Positions 22,781 through 32,308 are shown, numbered from the stretch's first letter. The stretch: DNA of 64,000 bases from Pseudomonas sp. TMP9 (GCF_037943105.1 NZ_CP149803.1:1488001-1552000); one strand, 5' to 3'. Notes: generated from the letters alone by a model not told the origin. Numbers and translations: made by a program.

Positions 22781-25381
22781 TCATGGCTCGGTTGGAGCCG
22801 TCTTGGCGTTGCGCTGCAGCATACGCTGTTGCACGCGCTGCTTGATGATGTCGCTGACTTTGTCGGTCAATTGCAAACTGGCCAGCAGGGTTGGGATGTC
22901 CTCTTGCAAGTTGATGTTGAAGTGGATCGGTCGGCCTTGTTCGATAGCGGGGTTCTGCCCCTGCAAACGCATGGCTAACAGCAGCGTACCTTGTTGGTTG
23001 TAATCGACCTGGCTGCTCAGGGTGGTGTAGCGAAAATCTTCCAATGACTGAGTCACCAACTGCATGGCCGGGTTGCTGCGGCCCAGTGCGCGAATCCGTT
23101 CGGAGTGAAATTGCAGCTGGCCACCGGGTTCGCGTGCGCTTAATTGGCCTTGTTCGATGGTCACGCCGTGGTGGCTGATGTGCAGCGGCAAGTGGCCATC
23201 GAGGGTGCCCGTACCGGCAAGCCCCTCTGTGGGATAGAGGATAAACAGCTGCTCAAGTTCCAGGCCTTGCATCTGCAGCGCAAACAGCAGGGGTTGGTCG
23301 CTAAGGTTCCACTGCCCAGGTGTGAGGGTCAGGTGGCCACCCATTACCCGCATCTCTGCGTGCTGCAGCTGTAATTGGCCGGAGGCGGGTGTTTGCAGGG
23401 CGGCACTGTAGCGACCTTGCAACTGCAGTGGGCCTAAGGGAATGCCCGGGTTGGCTTGGTCGAGGCGCAGCTCAGCTAACTCAAGTTGCAGTTGCTTAGG
23501 GTCGATGCGCAGATTTAGTTGGCCGCTTAAACCCTCCAGCGCAGTGCGGTCGTAAATGCCATTGAGGCCCTTGCCACTCAGTTCGAGGTTGACGGTGGGC
23601 AGTTGCTGAGCGCTGGCCAGCGTGAGGCTGGCGCTGGCATTCACTCGGCCATTATTCAGCTCCAGCAAAGCCGGCCAGGCAGTAAAGCTGGCTTGCAGCG
23701 GATTGCCTGTGCGCAGGAACAGTTCGCTCAATTGCGCCTGCACACTGAGGCCCTTGGCACTGTCGTGTTGCGCCTGCAGTTTGACCTGCAACCCCGCCTC
23801 GTTGCGCAGCGTGCCGTCAAGGTGCACCTGCTGCTGACGGGCATCGAGCGGCCCTTGCCAATACCAGCGCTGGGCTTGCAAGTGCGCATGGTGCGGCTGT
23901 GCACTCAGGTCGAGTGGGCCTTGCACGTGCCAGTCCTGAACGCCACCCGCTGCCAGCTGGGCTTTGAGCTGCAGGTTGCTGCTGCTGGCCTCAAGTTTCT
24001 GCACCCGAAAACTCTCACGACCTAAGTGCTGCAGGTTGAGGCGTGAGCCTTTGCCCACGGTGATTGCTACCTGCTGTTGATCAAGGTAGCCGTCAAGTTG
24101 CAGCTGCGTTTGTAATGCGCCGATATCCCAACCCTCTACCTGCAGCGCAGGGCTGCTGGCGCTAAGCGCGCCGTTCAGCAGTTGCAAGCCCCAAGGCTGG
24201 CCATTGGCTAGGAGCAGTGTGCCGTGCAGCGCAAACGGGCTGCGGCCCTTACCCGTAAGGTTTAGTTGCAAGGGCAGGGCGCGGCCGCTCAACGCTTGAG
24301 CAATAACTGTAGGCAGTGGCGCGGCCTGGATATTCAATTGCAACGCATCCGGCCGCAACGCTGACGGCAAGCCACTCATCAGCTCGCTGGGGATCTGCTC
24401 AAGGTTGAGCTGAGCGCTCAGGCTCTCGGCTAACCACTGCCCATCCAGCGCCTGCGCGGCCAGCTTAAAAGTGCCCTGCAGTTGGCCGATAGCCGGTATC
24501 GGCCAAGGTTCACTGAGGTTTGCGCTGGCATTGATACGGCCGCGGGCTTGCTGCAGCAACGCCATGCTGAGGGGCCCCGGCGCCAGTTGCAGTTGCCAGC
24601 TGGCGGCAAGCTGCGCAGCGGTTGGCGCTGCCGTCAGTTTAACCGTGGCGCTGGGCAACCATTGGCTAAGCCAGCGCTGCAGCGCCGCGCTGTGTCTTAG
24701 GTCAGCCGTTAGATCACCTTGCCAGTGCTGCTCGGTATCGGTGCGCTGCAGGCGGCTGCTGAGCTTAAATTGCGGCTGGTCATTGATGGCCAGCTTCAGT
24801 TGCAGGTCCGCCGCACCCGCATCAACCTTTACTTGAGCGTGCCAGCGCAGTTGATCCTGTTGCTGCTTAAAGTTGAGCTGCACCTCCAGCTGCTGCGCAG
24901 TTGTTGTGCTCAGCGTGTTCAGGTGCACATCGCCAAGCAACTGGCAGCGTTTGCCGGCGCAGGGTAGTTCGATATGCAGCGCAGCAACCTGCACGCGCTG
25001 CGGCAGCCGATGGATAAGCGCACTCAGCTGCTCTAGCGGCTGCTCTAACGTGACGACATCAGAGTTTATTGGTGTCGGTTGAGTGGGTACGCTCAGTTGC
25101 AAACGGCTGATGTCAATCTGCTGCCAAAAAGGCAGTGTTAGGCTGAGTCCGCGCCATGGCAGCTGTATTGTTTCCAGCTCAAACGTCCCATTGGGGTGCT
25201 GCAAGCTGAGCCAGTCCAGCGCGATACCGTGAGTGCTGAGGCCCAGGCCGCGCCATTCGAGGTGTTCAATCTGCTCGCGAACTAATAAGCGGCTGAGGCT
25301 CATATAACTGTAAGCACCCAGTAGGATGAGCAATACAACCAAGCAAGCAACAAGTCGCAGCCAGGTGCGCCGGCTGGGCAT
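22781..25381 (-). CDS. ydbH: YdbH-type AsmA-like phospholipid transport protein
   Basis: 866 residues: one N-terminal transmembrane helix (about 8-28), then a very long repetitive periplasmic beta region rich in Leu and Gln, ending with the YdbH/DUF3971-like block (GTGTLDGHLPLHISHHGVTIEQG) and a short basic tail. In E. coli YdbH acts with TamB and YhdP in moving phospholipids to the outer membrane. Start taken as ATG 25381 (weak GGA upstream); a GTG two codons earlier (25387) is possible. The long antisense frames across it come from its CTG/CAG-rich codons. Confidence 0.88.
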   Translation of the reverse strand: MPSRRTWLRLVACLVVLLILLGAYSYMSLSRLLVREQIEHLEWRGLGLSTHGIALDWLSLQHPNGTFELETIQLPWRGLSLTLPFWQQIDISRLQLSVPTQPTPINSDVVTLEQPLEQLSALIHRLPQRVQVAALHIELPCAGKRCQLLGDVHLNTLSTTTAQQLEVQLNFKQQQDQLRWHAQVKVDAGAADLQLKLAINDQPQFKLSSRLQRTDTEQHWQGDLTADLRHSAALQRWLSQWLPSATVKLTAAPTAAQLAASWQLQLAPGPLSMALLQQARGRINASANLSEPWPIPAIGQLQGTFKLAAQALDGQWLAESLSAQLNLEQIPSELMSGLPSALRPDALQLNIQAAPLPTVIAQALSGRALPLQLNLTGKGRSPFALHGTLLLANGQPWGLQLLNGALSASSPALQVEGWDIGALQTQLQLDGYLDQQQVAITVGKGSRLNLQHLGRESFRVQKLEASSSNLQLKAQLAAGGVQDWHVQGPLDLSAQPHHAHLQAQRWYWQGPLDARQQQVHLDGTLRNEAGLQVKLQAQHDSAKGLSVQAQLSELFLRTGNPLQASFTAWPALLELNNGRVNASASLTLASAQQLPTVNLELSGKGLNGIYDRTALEGLSGQLNLRIDPKQLQLELAELRLDQANPGIPLGPLQLQGRYSAALQTPASGQLQLQHAEMRVMGGHLTLTPGQWNLSDQPLLFALQMQGLELEQLFILYPTEGLAGTGTLDGHLPLHISHHGVTIEQGQLSAREPGGQLQFHSERIRALGRSNPAMQLVTQSLEDFRYTTLSSQVDYNQQGTLLLAMRLQGQNPAIEQGRPIHFNINLQEDIPTLLASLQLTDKVSDIIKQRVQQRMLQRNAKTAPTEP

Positions 25382-25387
25382 AAGCAC

Positions 25388-25877
25388 TGATCCATAGTGG
25401 GGGAGTTGCGTGGCCGGACGTTACCCCATGTTCGCCATACTGCCAATCATGGTTAGCGGGTTTCTAGTTGGATTGTCGCTCATCACCGCGAGCCTTGATG
25501 GGCCGCCTTTAACTGCGTGTTTTGCGCTAAAAAAGAGCAGTGCGACGGCGTGCCGCATCAACTTGTGCACATTAGCGTCGCGCCTTGTCAAGCTGGATGC
25601 GGTAATTGACGTAAGCGCTTGATTCTTTTTGTTGATTTTATAAGTCAATGAATTATATAGATTTTTTATGTTGGTGAAAAAACCACCAGTTTGACTTCGG
25701 GCCCCGCAGGGTAAGCGATAAGGGCGCTTGCTCCCATGTTATCCACCAAGTTATCCACAGCTTCTGTGGATTAACCTGCGCGCTTGCTCTAGCCCGCCGG
25801 TTGGCGGGTTGTGCAAGGCTTTACCTCGGCGAGGAAAAGAGTAGAGTGGCGCGCCTCGTCAGCCACCTCTGCTTTTT
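25388..25877. other. 490-base intergenic region between ydbH and the Sel1 gene
   Basis: Divergent intergenic region. 25410-25622 has open frames on both strands (70 and 75 residues) without convincing ribosome sites or family features. 25618-25682 is strongly AT-rich with long T-runs. 25739-25773 holds three DnaA boxes. 25790-25870 contains GC-rich imperfect repeats (CCCGCCGG/GGCGGG). No tRNA seen. Confidence 0.6.
25739..25773. promoter_or_regulatory. cluster of three DnaA boxes
   Basis: TTATCCACC (25739-25747), TTATCCACA (25751-25759, perfect consensus) and TGTGGATTA (25765-25773, reverse of TAATCCACA) within 35 bases, with a 65-base AT-rich tract about 60 bases to the left. The two direct boxes start 12 bases apart and the third is inverted. 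It looks like a DnaA-binding locus; role unknown. Confidence 0.65.
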
Positions 25878-26285
25878 ATGCCTCGCGTAATTATTCGTAT
25901 CCCTGCTGCTCAATCAGTTAACGCGCCACGTTTACCGGCGCGCGTTGCCCTCTGGTTACTCGACAGCCCGCGCTTGGGTGAGGCGCCGAGTGTTAAGCGC
26001 TTTGCCGGGCGCCTGCTCAAGCAACCTGCTCTGCAGGGCGTGGTGCAGGCGCAAAGTCGGTTGGGGCAATTGCTGTGCCGCGATTGTGGCAACCCACGTG
26101 ACCGACGCATGGGCTTTGAGCTGCTACGTCAGGCTGCCCGCGCGGGCGATATGGGGGCTCAACTGGAACTAGGTCAGTTGTATGGCCAGTCGCGCAGTCA
26201 TGAGCCGCAAAAAGCGCGGCATTGGCTGGAATTGGCCGCCGGGCAGGGCTCTCTCGAGGCACAGCACCTGCTGAAACAGCTCTGA
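25878..26285 (+). CDS. Sel1-repeat protein
   Basis: 135 residues. Two Sel1/TPR-like repeats are visible in the C-terminal half (RRMGFELLRQAARAGDMGAQ then KARHWLELAAGQGSLEAQHL). The N-terminal half is basic, with no signal peptide or helix obvious. Sel1 proteins act as scaffolds; partner unknown. No good Shine-Dalgarno before the ATG. It lies 51 bases before rmuC, on the same strand. Confidence 0.75.
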   Translation: MPRVIIRIPAAQSVNAPRLPARVALWLLDSPRLGEAPSVKRFAGRLLKQPALQGVVQAQSRLGQLLCRDCGNPRDRRMGFELLRQAARAGDMGAQLELGQLYGQSRSHEPQKARHWLELAAGQGSLEAQHLLKQL

Positions 26286-26336
26286 CTCAGGCGTTAGTAC
26301 TGGTTATACTGCCAGTACTTTTCTGCGGAGCCGCTT

Positions 26337-27827
26337 ATGCCCATCGATTTATCCACCGCACTGGTTCCTGCACTGTTTGGTGTTGCCGTTGCGGGGCTGC
26401 CTCTTCTTTACCTTGTTTGGTCGCTGCAACGCCGCCTCGCCAGCCGGCACGTGGAATTCAGCCTGCTGCAAGAGCGGCTGAGTAATGCGCAACTGGCTCA
26501 GGCCGGGCTGGCTGCACAGGTTGACGATTGCCGCGAAGAAATCGTCGACATCAGTGAGATCAAAGCCAACCAGCACGCTGAATTAGCCGCGCTGCGCCGC
26601 GAAACCGATTTGCTCCAACAGGAGCGGCAGATCGCCCGCGAAGCCGCGCAAGCCTCGACCCAACAGCGTGATCAACAAGAAGCTGAAATCCGTCGCCTCG
26701 ATGCGCAGCGCGCGGCCCTCGGCGCCGAACTCAAGGAGCAGCAAGACAGCCATCAGCAGCGCCTGAGTGACCTGCAAGGCTCGCGGGATGAATTGCGTGC
26801 ACAGTTCGCTGAGCTCGCCGGCAAAATCTTTGATGAGCGTGAACAGCGCTTTGCTGAAACCAGCCAACAGCAACTTGGGCAGTTGCTTGATCCACTTAAA
26901 GAACGCATCCAGTCCTTTGAAAAGCGCGTGGAAGAAAGCTACCAGCAAGAAGCCCGTGAGCGCTTTTCCTTGGGTAAAGAGTTAGAGCGCTTGCAACAAC
27001 TCAATCAACGTCTAAGCGATGAAGCGACCAATTTAACCCGTGCGCTCAAAGGCCAAAAAATCCAAGGCAATTGGGGCGAGCTGGTGTTGGAGCGCGTGCT
27101 GGAGCACGCAGGCTTAGAGAAGGGCCGCGAGTACCACACCCAAGTCAGCCTGAAGAGTGCGGACGGCGAACGCTTTCAGCCGGATGTACTGATTCAGCTG
27201 CCGGGTGACAAACAGGTGGTGGTGGACGCCAAGGTCAGCCTGACCGCTTACCAGCAGTTTATTGCTGCCGATGATGAGCCGACCCGCCAGCTGGCGCTAA
27301 AGCAGCACGTGCTTTCATTGCGCAGCCACCTTAAGGGACTGTCGCTTAAGGATTACCAGCGTCTTGAGGGCCTGCACAGTCTGGATTTTGTTTTGCTGTT
27401 TGTGCCCATCGAAGCGGCTTTTGCCGCAGCGCTGCAAGCGGACCCAGGCCTATTTCAAGAAGCCTTCGACCAACACATCGTGATCGTCAGCCCCACCACC
27501 TTGCTCGCCACGTTACGGGTGATCGACAGCCTCTGGCGGCAGGAACGGCAAAGCCAAAATGCCCGTGAAATTGCTGAGCGTGCTGGCGCGCTGTACGACA
27601 AATTTGTCGCCTTTATTCAAGACTTGGATGAAGTGGGCATGCGTTTGCAGCAGCTGGACAAAGCCTACGCCGGCGCCCGTAATAAACTCTGTGAGGGCCG
27701 GGGCAACATCATCAGTCGGGTGGAAAACCTCAAACTCTTGGGCGCTCGCGCCAGTAAGAGTTTACCCAGCGACCTGCTCGAACAAGCCGCTGGGGTCATG
27801 GCGCTGGATGATCCGCCGAGCGAATAA
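26337..27827 (+). CDS. rmuC: DNA recombination protein RmuC
   Basis: 496 residues: N-terminal hydrophobic helix (about 5-28), a long coiled coil (35-230, Gln/Glu/Arg-rich) and the RmuC nuclease-like domain (about 235-440) with GNWGELVLERVLEHAGLEKG and the VVVDAKVSLTAYQ motif, whose Asp/Lys fit a restriction-endonuclease-like core. RmuC limits inversions at short inverted repeats in E. coli. Close behind the Sel1 gene; convergent with the DUF4010 gene. Confidence 0.94.
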   Translation: MPIDLSTALVPALFGVAVAGLPLLYLVWSLQRRLASRHVEFSLLQERLSNAQLAQAGLAAQVDDCREEIVDISEIKANQHAELAALRRETDLLQQERQIAREAAQASTQQRDQQEAEIRRLDAQRAALGAELKEQQDSHQQRLSDLQGSRDELRAQFAELAGKIFDEREQRFAETSQQQLGQLLDPLKERIQSFEKRVEESYQQEARERFSLGKELERLQQLNQRLSDEATNLTRALKGQKIQGNWGELVLERVLEHAGLEKGREYHTQVSLKSADGERFQPDVLIQLPGDKQVVVDAKVSLTAYQQFIAADDEPTRQLALKQHVLSLRSHLKGLSLKDYQRLEGLHSLDFVLLFVPIEAAFAAALQADPGLFQEAFDQHIVIVSPTTLLATLRVIDSLWRQERQSQNAREIAERAGALYDKFVAFIQDLDEVGMRLQQLDKAYAGARNKLCEGRGNIISRVENLKLLGARASKSLPSDLLEQAAGVMALDDPPSE

Positions 27828-27867
27828 ATCGGCAGCTAGGTCGCCCAAGTGGCTTACCTGCATTGAC

Positions 27868-29124
27868 TCACAGCAACAGCAACACTGCCGCGCCTGCGAG
27901 CAAGCCGGCTGCCATAACCGGCACGGTCATCAGTGCCAACTGGCGGCCACCAATCACCGCCACCAAAAAAGCTTTGACCACGCTGTTACTCAGCGCCGCC
28001 AGAAAAATCCCCTGCACGGCTACTTGGGCATTCAAATCACCTTGGGCAGTGCGTGCCAAAGAAAGGGTGATGGCATCTACATCAGCCAGCCCCGAGACCA
28101 GCGCCACCAAGTAAACGCCGACATCACCGAGCCAACGTTGCGCTCCTTCGACCAGCAGCAGAATCAACGCCAGCAGCGCGGCAAAGCGTAACGCCGGGCC
28201 CAATTCAAATGGGTTTTTTAGCGGCGGCTCAGCAGCTTCCTCACTTTCTGTGCCCGCGCGGCGAAAATACAGCAGGGCGCCGCCGGCATAGACCAAGGTG
28301 GCCGTGCCCAAAGGCCAAAAAAGCTGTGGTAACAGGCTGGCATTGACCAAGCCGACTTCAAGCAGGATACGCGGGAACATCAGGGCCGAGGTGGCGAGCA
28401 GGCCGCACGCCAAAATGGCATGCAAATTACGCCCTGGTGCTAACCGCGCTAAGGTCACGGTCATTGCTGTGGACGACACCACACCGCCCAGCAGCGCAGT
28501 GATCAGCAAGCCCTGACGCATGCCCACCAGACGAATCGCCACGTAGGCGGCGAAGCCGATGCTGGCGATCAGCACCACCATCCACCAGATGGCATAGGGG
28601 TTGAACGCCTGCCAAGGCCCATAGCCCTGATTAGGCAGTGCCGGCAGCAACACCAGCGAAATAAACAGCAGTTTTAGCGCGCCGGACAGCTCCGCCTCGC
28701 TAAGGCGCTGCAAAGCACCGTGCAACGATTGCTTAAGGTTAAGCAGCAGCGCCACGGCCACCGCGCCGGCTGCGGCGAGGCCGGCATAACCGGCCATGGC
28801 TAGGCTGCCCAGCAGAAAGGTTAAGAGCAATGCCACTTCACTGGTCAGGCCCATATCACCCAGGCGTTGCAGTTCGCCAAAATAGGAGGCCACCACCAAG
28901 GCTGCAAACCCAACGAAGATCACAGCCCATGCCGCTGCACCAAAGTGCTCGCCGAGCAGCATGGCAAAGGCGCCGAGCAGACTACTCAGGGCGAATGTAC
29001 GAATGCCCGCAACCAGCGTGGAGTCATCCGCATTGCGGCCTTGCCAGCCGCGCTCAGCGCCGATTAACAAGCCAGCGGCCAAGGCACTGGCAAAATTCAG
29101 CAAGGTGTCGAGGGTTTCTGGCAT
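27868..29124 (-). CDS. MgtC/SapB-DUF4010 membrane protein
   Basis: 418-residue polytopic membrane protein with about twelve hydrophobic segments. N-terminal part LLNFASALAAGLLIGAERGWQGR ... VAGIRTFALSSLLGA is the MgtC/SapB motif; the C-terminal part (about 200-410, with SALMFPRILLEVGLVNASLL and SGLADVDAITLSLA) is DUF4010. Transport function unknown. Start ATG 29124 has AGGA eight bases upstream; a GTG two codons before is less likely. Confidence 0.87.
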   Translation of the reverse strand: MPETLDTLLNFASALAAGLLIGAERGWQGRNADDSTLVAGIRTFALSSLLGAFAMLLGEHFGAAAWAVIFVGFAALVVASYFGELQRLGDMGLTSEVALLLTFLLGSLAMAGYAGLAAAGAVAVALLLNLKQSLHGALQRLSEAELSGALKLLFISLVLLPALPNQGYGPWQAFNPYAIWWMVVLIASIGFAAYVAIRLVGMRQGLLITALLGGVVSSTAMTVTLARLAPGRNLHAILACGLLATSALMFPRILLEVGLVNASLLPQLFWPLGTATLVYAGGALLYFRRAGTESEEAAEPPLKNPFELGPALRFAALLALILLLVEGAQRWLGDVGVYLVALVSGLADVDAITLSLARTAQGDLNAQVAVQGIFLAALSNSVVKAFLVAVIGGRQLALMTVPVMAAGLLAGAAVLLLL

Positions 29125-29274
29125 GAGCACATCCTAGGTCAAGGTTGCCTGCAGTTTAGCCAGTGCCATGCAGGCTGTATTGCGACAAATCAGTGTGTTG
29201 CAGCGCCGAGGCGCACGATTGTTCAAGACGACGCGGCTGCGATGCGGCACGCTATTACGCACTAAGGAGGGCGC

Positions 29275-29991
29275 ATGAGCCGTTTGCAGCATTTTCTCTA
29301 TGGGTGCCGTGACAGCATCCCGATGATCGTCGGTATTGTGCCGTTTGGTTTGATCTACGGCGCGCTGGCAAGCCTTGCTGGGCTCAGCATCGGTCAGGCG
29401 TTGGGCATGTCGTTGTTGGTGTATGCCGGCTCTGCGCAATTTATTGCCATCAGCTTGCTGACAGTGGGCAGCGGTACGCTGGTAATTCTGCTCACCACCT
29501 TGGTGGTTAACCTGCGTCATGTGCTCTACAGCGCGGCATTACAACCTTATGTAGGTGGGTTGGCGCAGCGTTGGCGGGTGCCGTTGGCGTTTGGTTTGAC
29601 CGATGAAACCTTTGCCGTGGTGCAACGCCGTTACCTGGCCCGTGGCATGGTCGAGCATGGCCAGTGGTACCACGCCGGCGTGGCGCTGGCGCTGTATGTG
29701 GCGTGGGTGAGCAGTTCGCTGGTGGGCGCGCTGTTTGGTCAGAGTGTGCCGAACCTGGCGGGCTGGGGGCTGGATTTCGCCATGTTGGCAACTTTTATCG
29801 GCATTGTGGTGCCGGCGCTGCGCAGCCAACCGCAAATTGCCGCAGCGCTGGTGGCCGGTGCGGTGGCGTTGCTCTGTTATGCCTGGCCGTACAAGCTGGG
29901 ATTAATGGCAGCGGCGCTGAGCGGCATTGCGATTGGTGTGCTGTTGGAGCGCTATAAAGCGCCAGCCGCTGATGGTGAGGGCGGGTTATGA
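29275..29991 (+). CDS. azlC: AzlC-family branched-chain amino acid exporter, large subunit
   Basis: 238 residues, about six to seven helices; family motif DSIPMIVGIVPFGLIYGALA at the N-terminus and NLRHVLYSAALQPYV in the middle. With AzlD it forms an efflux system for branched-chain amino acids or analogues (E. coli YgaZH). AAGGAGG six bases before the ATG. It overlaps azlD by four bases. Confidence 0.9.
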   Translation: MSRLQHFLYGCRDSIPMIVGIVPFGLIYGALASLAGLSIGQALGMSLLVYAGSAQFIAISLLTVGSGTLVILLTTLVVNLRHVLYSAALQPYVGGLAQRWRVPLAFGLTDETFAVVQRRYLARGMVEHGQWYHAGVALALYVAWVSSSLVGALFGQSVPNLAGWGLDFAMLATFIGIVVPALRSQPQIAAALVAGAVALLCYAWPYKLGLMAAALSGIAIGVLLERYKAPAADGEGGL

Positions 29992-30317
29992 ATATATGGC
30001 TGCTGATCCTCGGTATGGCGCTGATCACCTTTGCCATTCGCTACAGTTTGTTTGCCTTTGCTGATCTGCGTTTTCCACCCTTGGTGCGCCAGAGCCTGCA
30101 TTACGTACCGACGGCCGTGTTGAGCGCCATCGTGCTGCCGGGCATGTTGATACCCGATGGTCAGCAGTGGGCGTTTAACTTGGACAACGCCTATTTGCTG
30201 GCAGGTGTGTTGACCATTGCCATCGCTGCACTCACGCGGCATTTACTGGCCACTATTGGTGGCGGCCTGTTGGTGTTTTTTTTACTGCGTGGTGTGCTTG
30301 GGCAGTTACCGCTTTAG
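29988..30317 (+). CDS. azlD: AzlD-family exporter subunit
   Basis: 109-residue protein with four hydrophobic helices; ITFAIRYSLFAFADLRFPPLVRQSLHYVPTAVLSAIVLP is the AzlD pattern. Starts in the ATGA overlap with azlC, hence translationally coupled and equimolar. Confidence 0.9.
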   Translation: MNIWLLILGMALITFAIRYSLFAFADLRFPPLVRQSLHYVPTAVLSAIVLPGMLIPDGQQWAFNLDNAYLLAGVLTIAIAALTRHLLATIGGGLLVFFLLRGVLGQLPL

Positions 30318-30433
30318 TGCGGCTTATTTGCTGAAACTGCAGCAAAAAATCGCTGTTGCGGTGGCTTTGTTGGGTGCTCTTGCAGTCAAATGCCTGATCA
30401 CTCGCTTAGCCACAGCACACAGGTAAACGGACG

Positions 30434-32308
30434 ATGACCGAACAATCACAATTCGCGTTACTGGGTAAAAAGCGTTTTTTGCCGTTTTTTATCACTCAAT
30501 TACTGGGTGCTTTTAACGACAATATCTTCAAGCAATCGCTGATTCTCGCCATTCTGTTCAAGATCAGTTCCGGGGCTGATAAGGCCTTGTTGATCAACCT
30601 TTGCGCCTTGCTGTTTATTCTGCCGTTCTTTTTGTTTTCAGCCCTTGGCGGCCAGTTCGGTGAGAAATTCGCTAAGGACGCGTTAATCCGCAAGATCAAG
30701 TTCGCCGAGATTGTGATCATGTTGCTGGGCGCCGCGGGTGTGCTGCTCGGCAACCTGCCATTGATGCTCGCCGTATTATTTGCCATGGGCACTCAGTCAG
30801 CCTTGTTCGGGCCGGTGAAGTATTCGATTCTGCCGCAGCATCTTAAAGAGCAGGAGTTGGTGGGCGGTAACGCGCTGGTAGAAATGGGCACCTTTTTGGC
30901 CATCCTCGCCGGCACCATTGGCGCTGGCATCATCATGGCCAGCAGCGGCTACGCCTATATCGTTGCTGCCTGCGTGGTGCTGGTCGCCGTTGGCGGTTAC
31001 CTGGCCAGCCGCGGTATACCGGCAGCAGCAGCGGCCATGCCGCAGCTTAAATTGGATTGGAATATCCTGCGTCAGTCGTGGCTGATCATGAAGCTCGGCC
31101 TGGGCCAGCGCCCGGCAGTGTCGCGCTCGTTAGTGGGTAACTCCTGGTTTTGGTTTCTTGGCGCGGTGTACCTGACGCAGATTCCGGCCTATGCCAAAGA
31201 GTGGCTGTACGGCGATGAAAGTGTGGTGACGCTGATTCTCACCGTATTCTCCTTAGGCATTGGCCTAGGCTCGATGCTGTGTGAGCGCATGAGCGGACAC
31301 AAAGTTGAAATCGGCCTAGTACCCTTCGGCTCAATCGGTCTAACCGTCTTCGGTATTTTGCTTTGGTGGTTTTCGGGCGGCTTCCCACAAGCGGCCATCG
31401 CGCATGACTGGCTCACCGTGCTCAGTTTCAGCCAAGGCTGGTTGATTCTTGGCTCTATCCTTGGCATTGGTTTGTTTGGCGGCTTTTATATCGTGCCGCT
31501 GTATGCGCTGATCCAGTCGCGCACCGTGGAGCAAGAGCGGGCGCGGGTGATTGCGGCCAATAACATCCTTAATGCGCTGTTTATGGTGGTGTCGGCGATT
31601 GTTTCGATCTTGTTTCTCAGTGTCGCTGAGCTGTCGATCCCGCAGTTGTTCCTGACCATTTCGTTGATGAACATCGCAGTCAACAGCTACATCTTCAAGA
31701 TTGTTCCCGAATTCAGCATGCGCTTTATGATCTGGCTGCTCAGCCACTCGATGTACAGGGTTGAGCACAAGGGGCTGGAGGCGATTCCTGATGAGGGCTC
31801 AGCGGTGCTGGTGTGCAACCATGTGTCGTTTGTTGACGCATTGCTGATCGGTGGGGCGGTGCGCCGGCCGGTGCGCTTTGTCATGTACTACAAAATCTAC
31901 AACCTACCGGTGCTCAACTTTATCTTCCGTACCGCCGGCACGGTGCCGATTGCCGGGCGTAACGAAGACTTGCTGATCTACGACGCCGCCTTCAAGAAAA
32001 TTGCTGAATACCTGCGCAATGGTGAAGTGGTGTGCATCTTCCCCGAAGGCAAGTTGACCACCGATGGCGAGCTCAGTGAGTTCAAAAACGGTATCGAACG
32101 CATCATCGACGCTAACCCGGTGCCGGTCATTCCCATGGCGCTGCAAGGCTTGTGGGGCAGTTTTTTTAGCCGTGATCCGCACAAAGGGTTGTTCAAACGC
32201 TTATGGTCGCGCATCACCTTGGTTGCGGGCGCGCCGGTGGCCGCCGAGGTGGTTAAGCGTGAGCTGTTACAAGCGCAGGTGGCGGCGTTACGCGGTGATC
32301 GGCGCTAG
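30434..32308 (+). CDS. MFS transporter fused to PlsC acyltransferase
   Basis: 624 residues. Residues 1-420 form an LplT-like MFS domain (twelve helices; FLPFFITQLLGAFNDNIFKQ at the start). Residues 440-610 are a PlsC acyltransferase with motif HVSFVD (463-468; HX4D) and FPEG (536-539). LplT flips lysophospholipids inwards and Aas reacylates them in E. coli; here flipping and acyl transfer lie in one chain, but the acyl-ACP synthetase domain of Aas is missing. Likely role is lysophospholipid repair at the inner membrane. Monocistronic, 116 bases after azlD. Confidence 0.9.
   Translation: MTEQSQFALLGKKRFLPFFITQLLGAFNDNIFKQSLILAILFKISSGADKALLINLCALLFILPFFLFSALGGQFGEKFAKDALIRKIKFAEIVIMLLGAAGVLLGNLPLMLAVLFAMGTQSALFGPVKYSILPQHLKEQELVGGNALVEMGTFLAILAGTIGAGIIMASSGYAYIVAACVVLVAVGGYLASRGIPAAAAAMPQLKLDWNILRQSWLIMKLGLGQRPAVSRSLVGNSWFWFLGAVYLTQIPAYAKEWLYGDESVVTLILTVFSLGIGLGSMLCERMSGHKVEIGLVPFGSIGLTVFGILLWWFSGGFPQAAIAHDWLTVLSFSQGWLILGSILGIGLFGGFYIVPLYALIQSRTVEQERARVIAANNILNALFMVVSAIVSILFLSVAELSIPQLFLTISLMNIAVNSYIFKIVPEFSMRFMIWLLSHSMYRVEHKGLEAIPDEGSAVLVCNHVSFVDALLIGGAVRRPVRFVMYYKIYNLPVLNFIFRTAGTVPIAGRNEDLLIYDAAFKKIAEYLRNGEVVCIFPEGKLTTDGELSEFKNGIERIIDANPVPVIPMALQGLWGSFFSRDPHKGLFKRLWSRITLVAGAPVAAEVVKRELLQAQVAALRGDRR

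Noticed and set aside
22800..25080. Many long open frames on the strand opposite ydbH
   Set aside because: They mirror the CTG/CAG-rich codons of a repetitive Leu/Gln-rich protein; they have no ribosome sites and Arg/Ser/Cys-rich translations.
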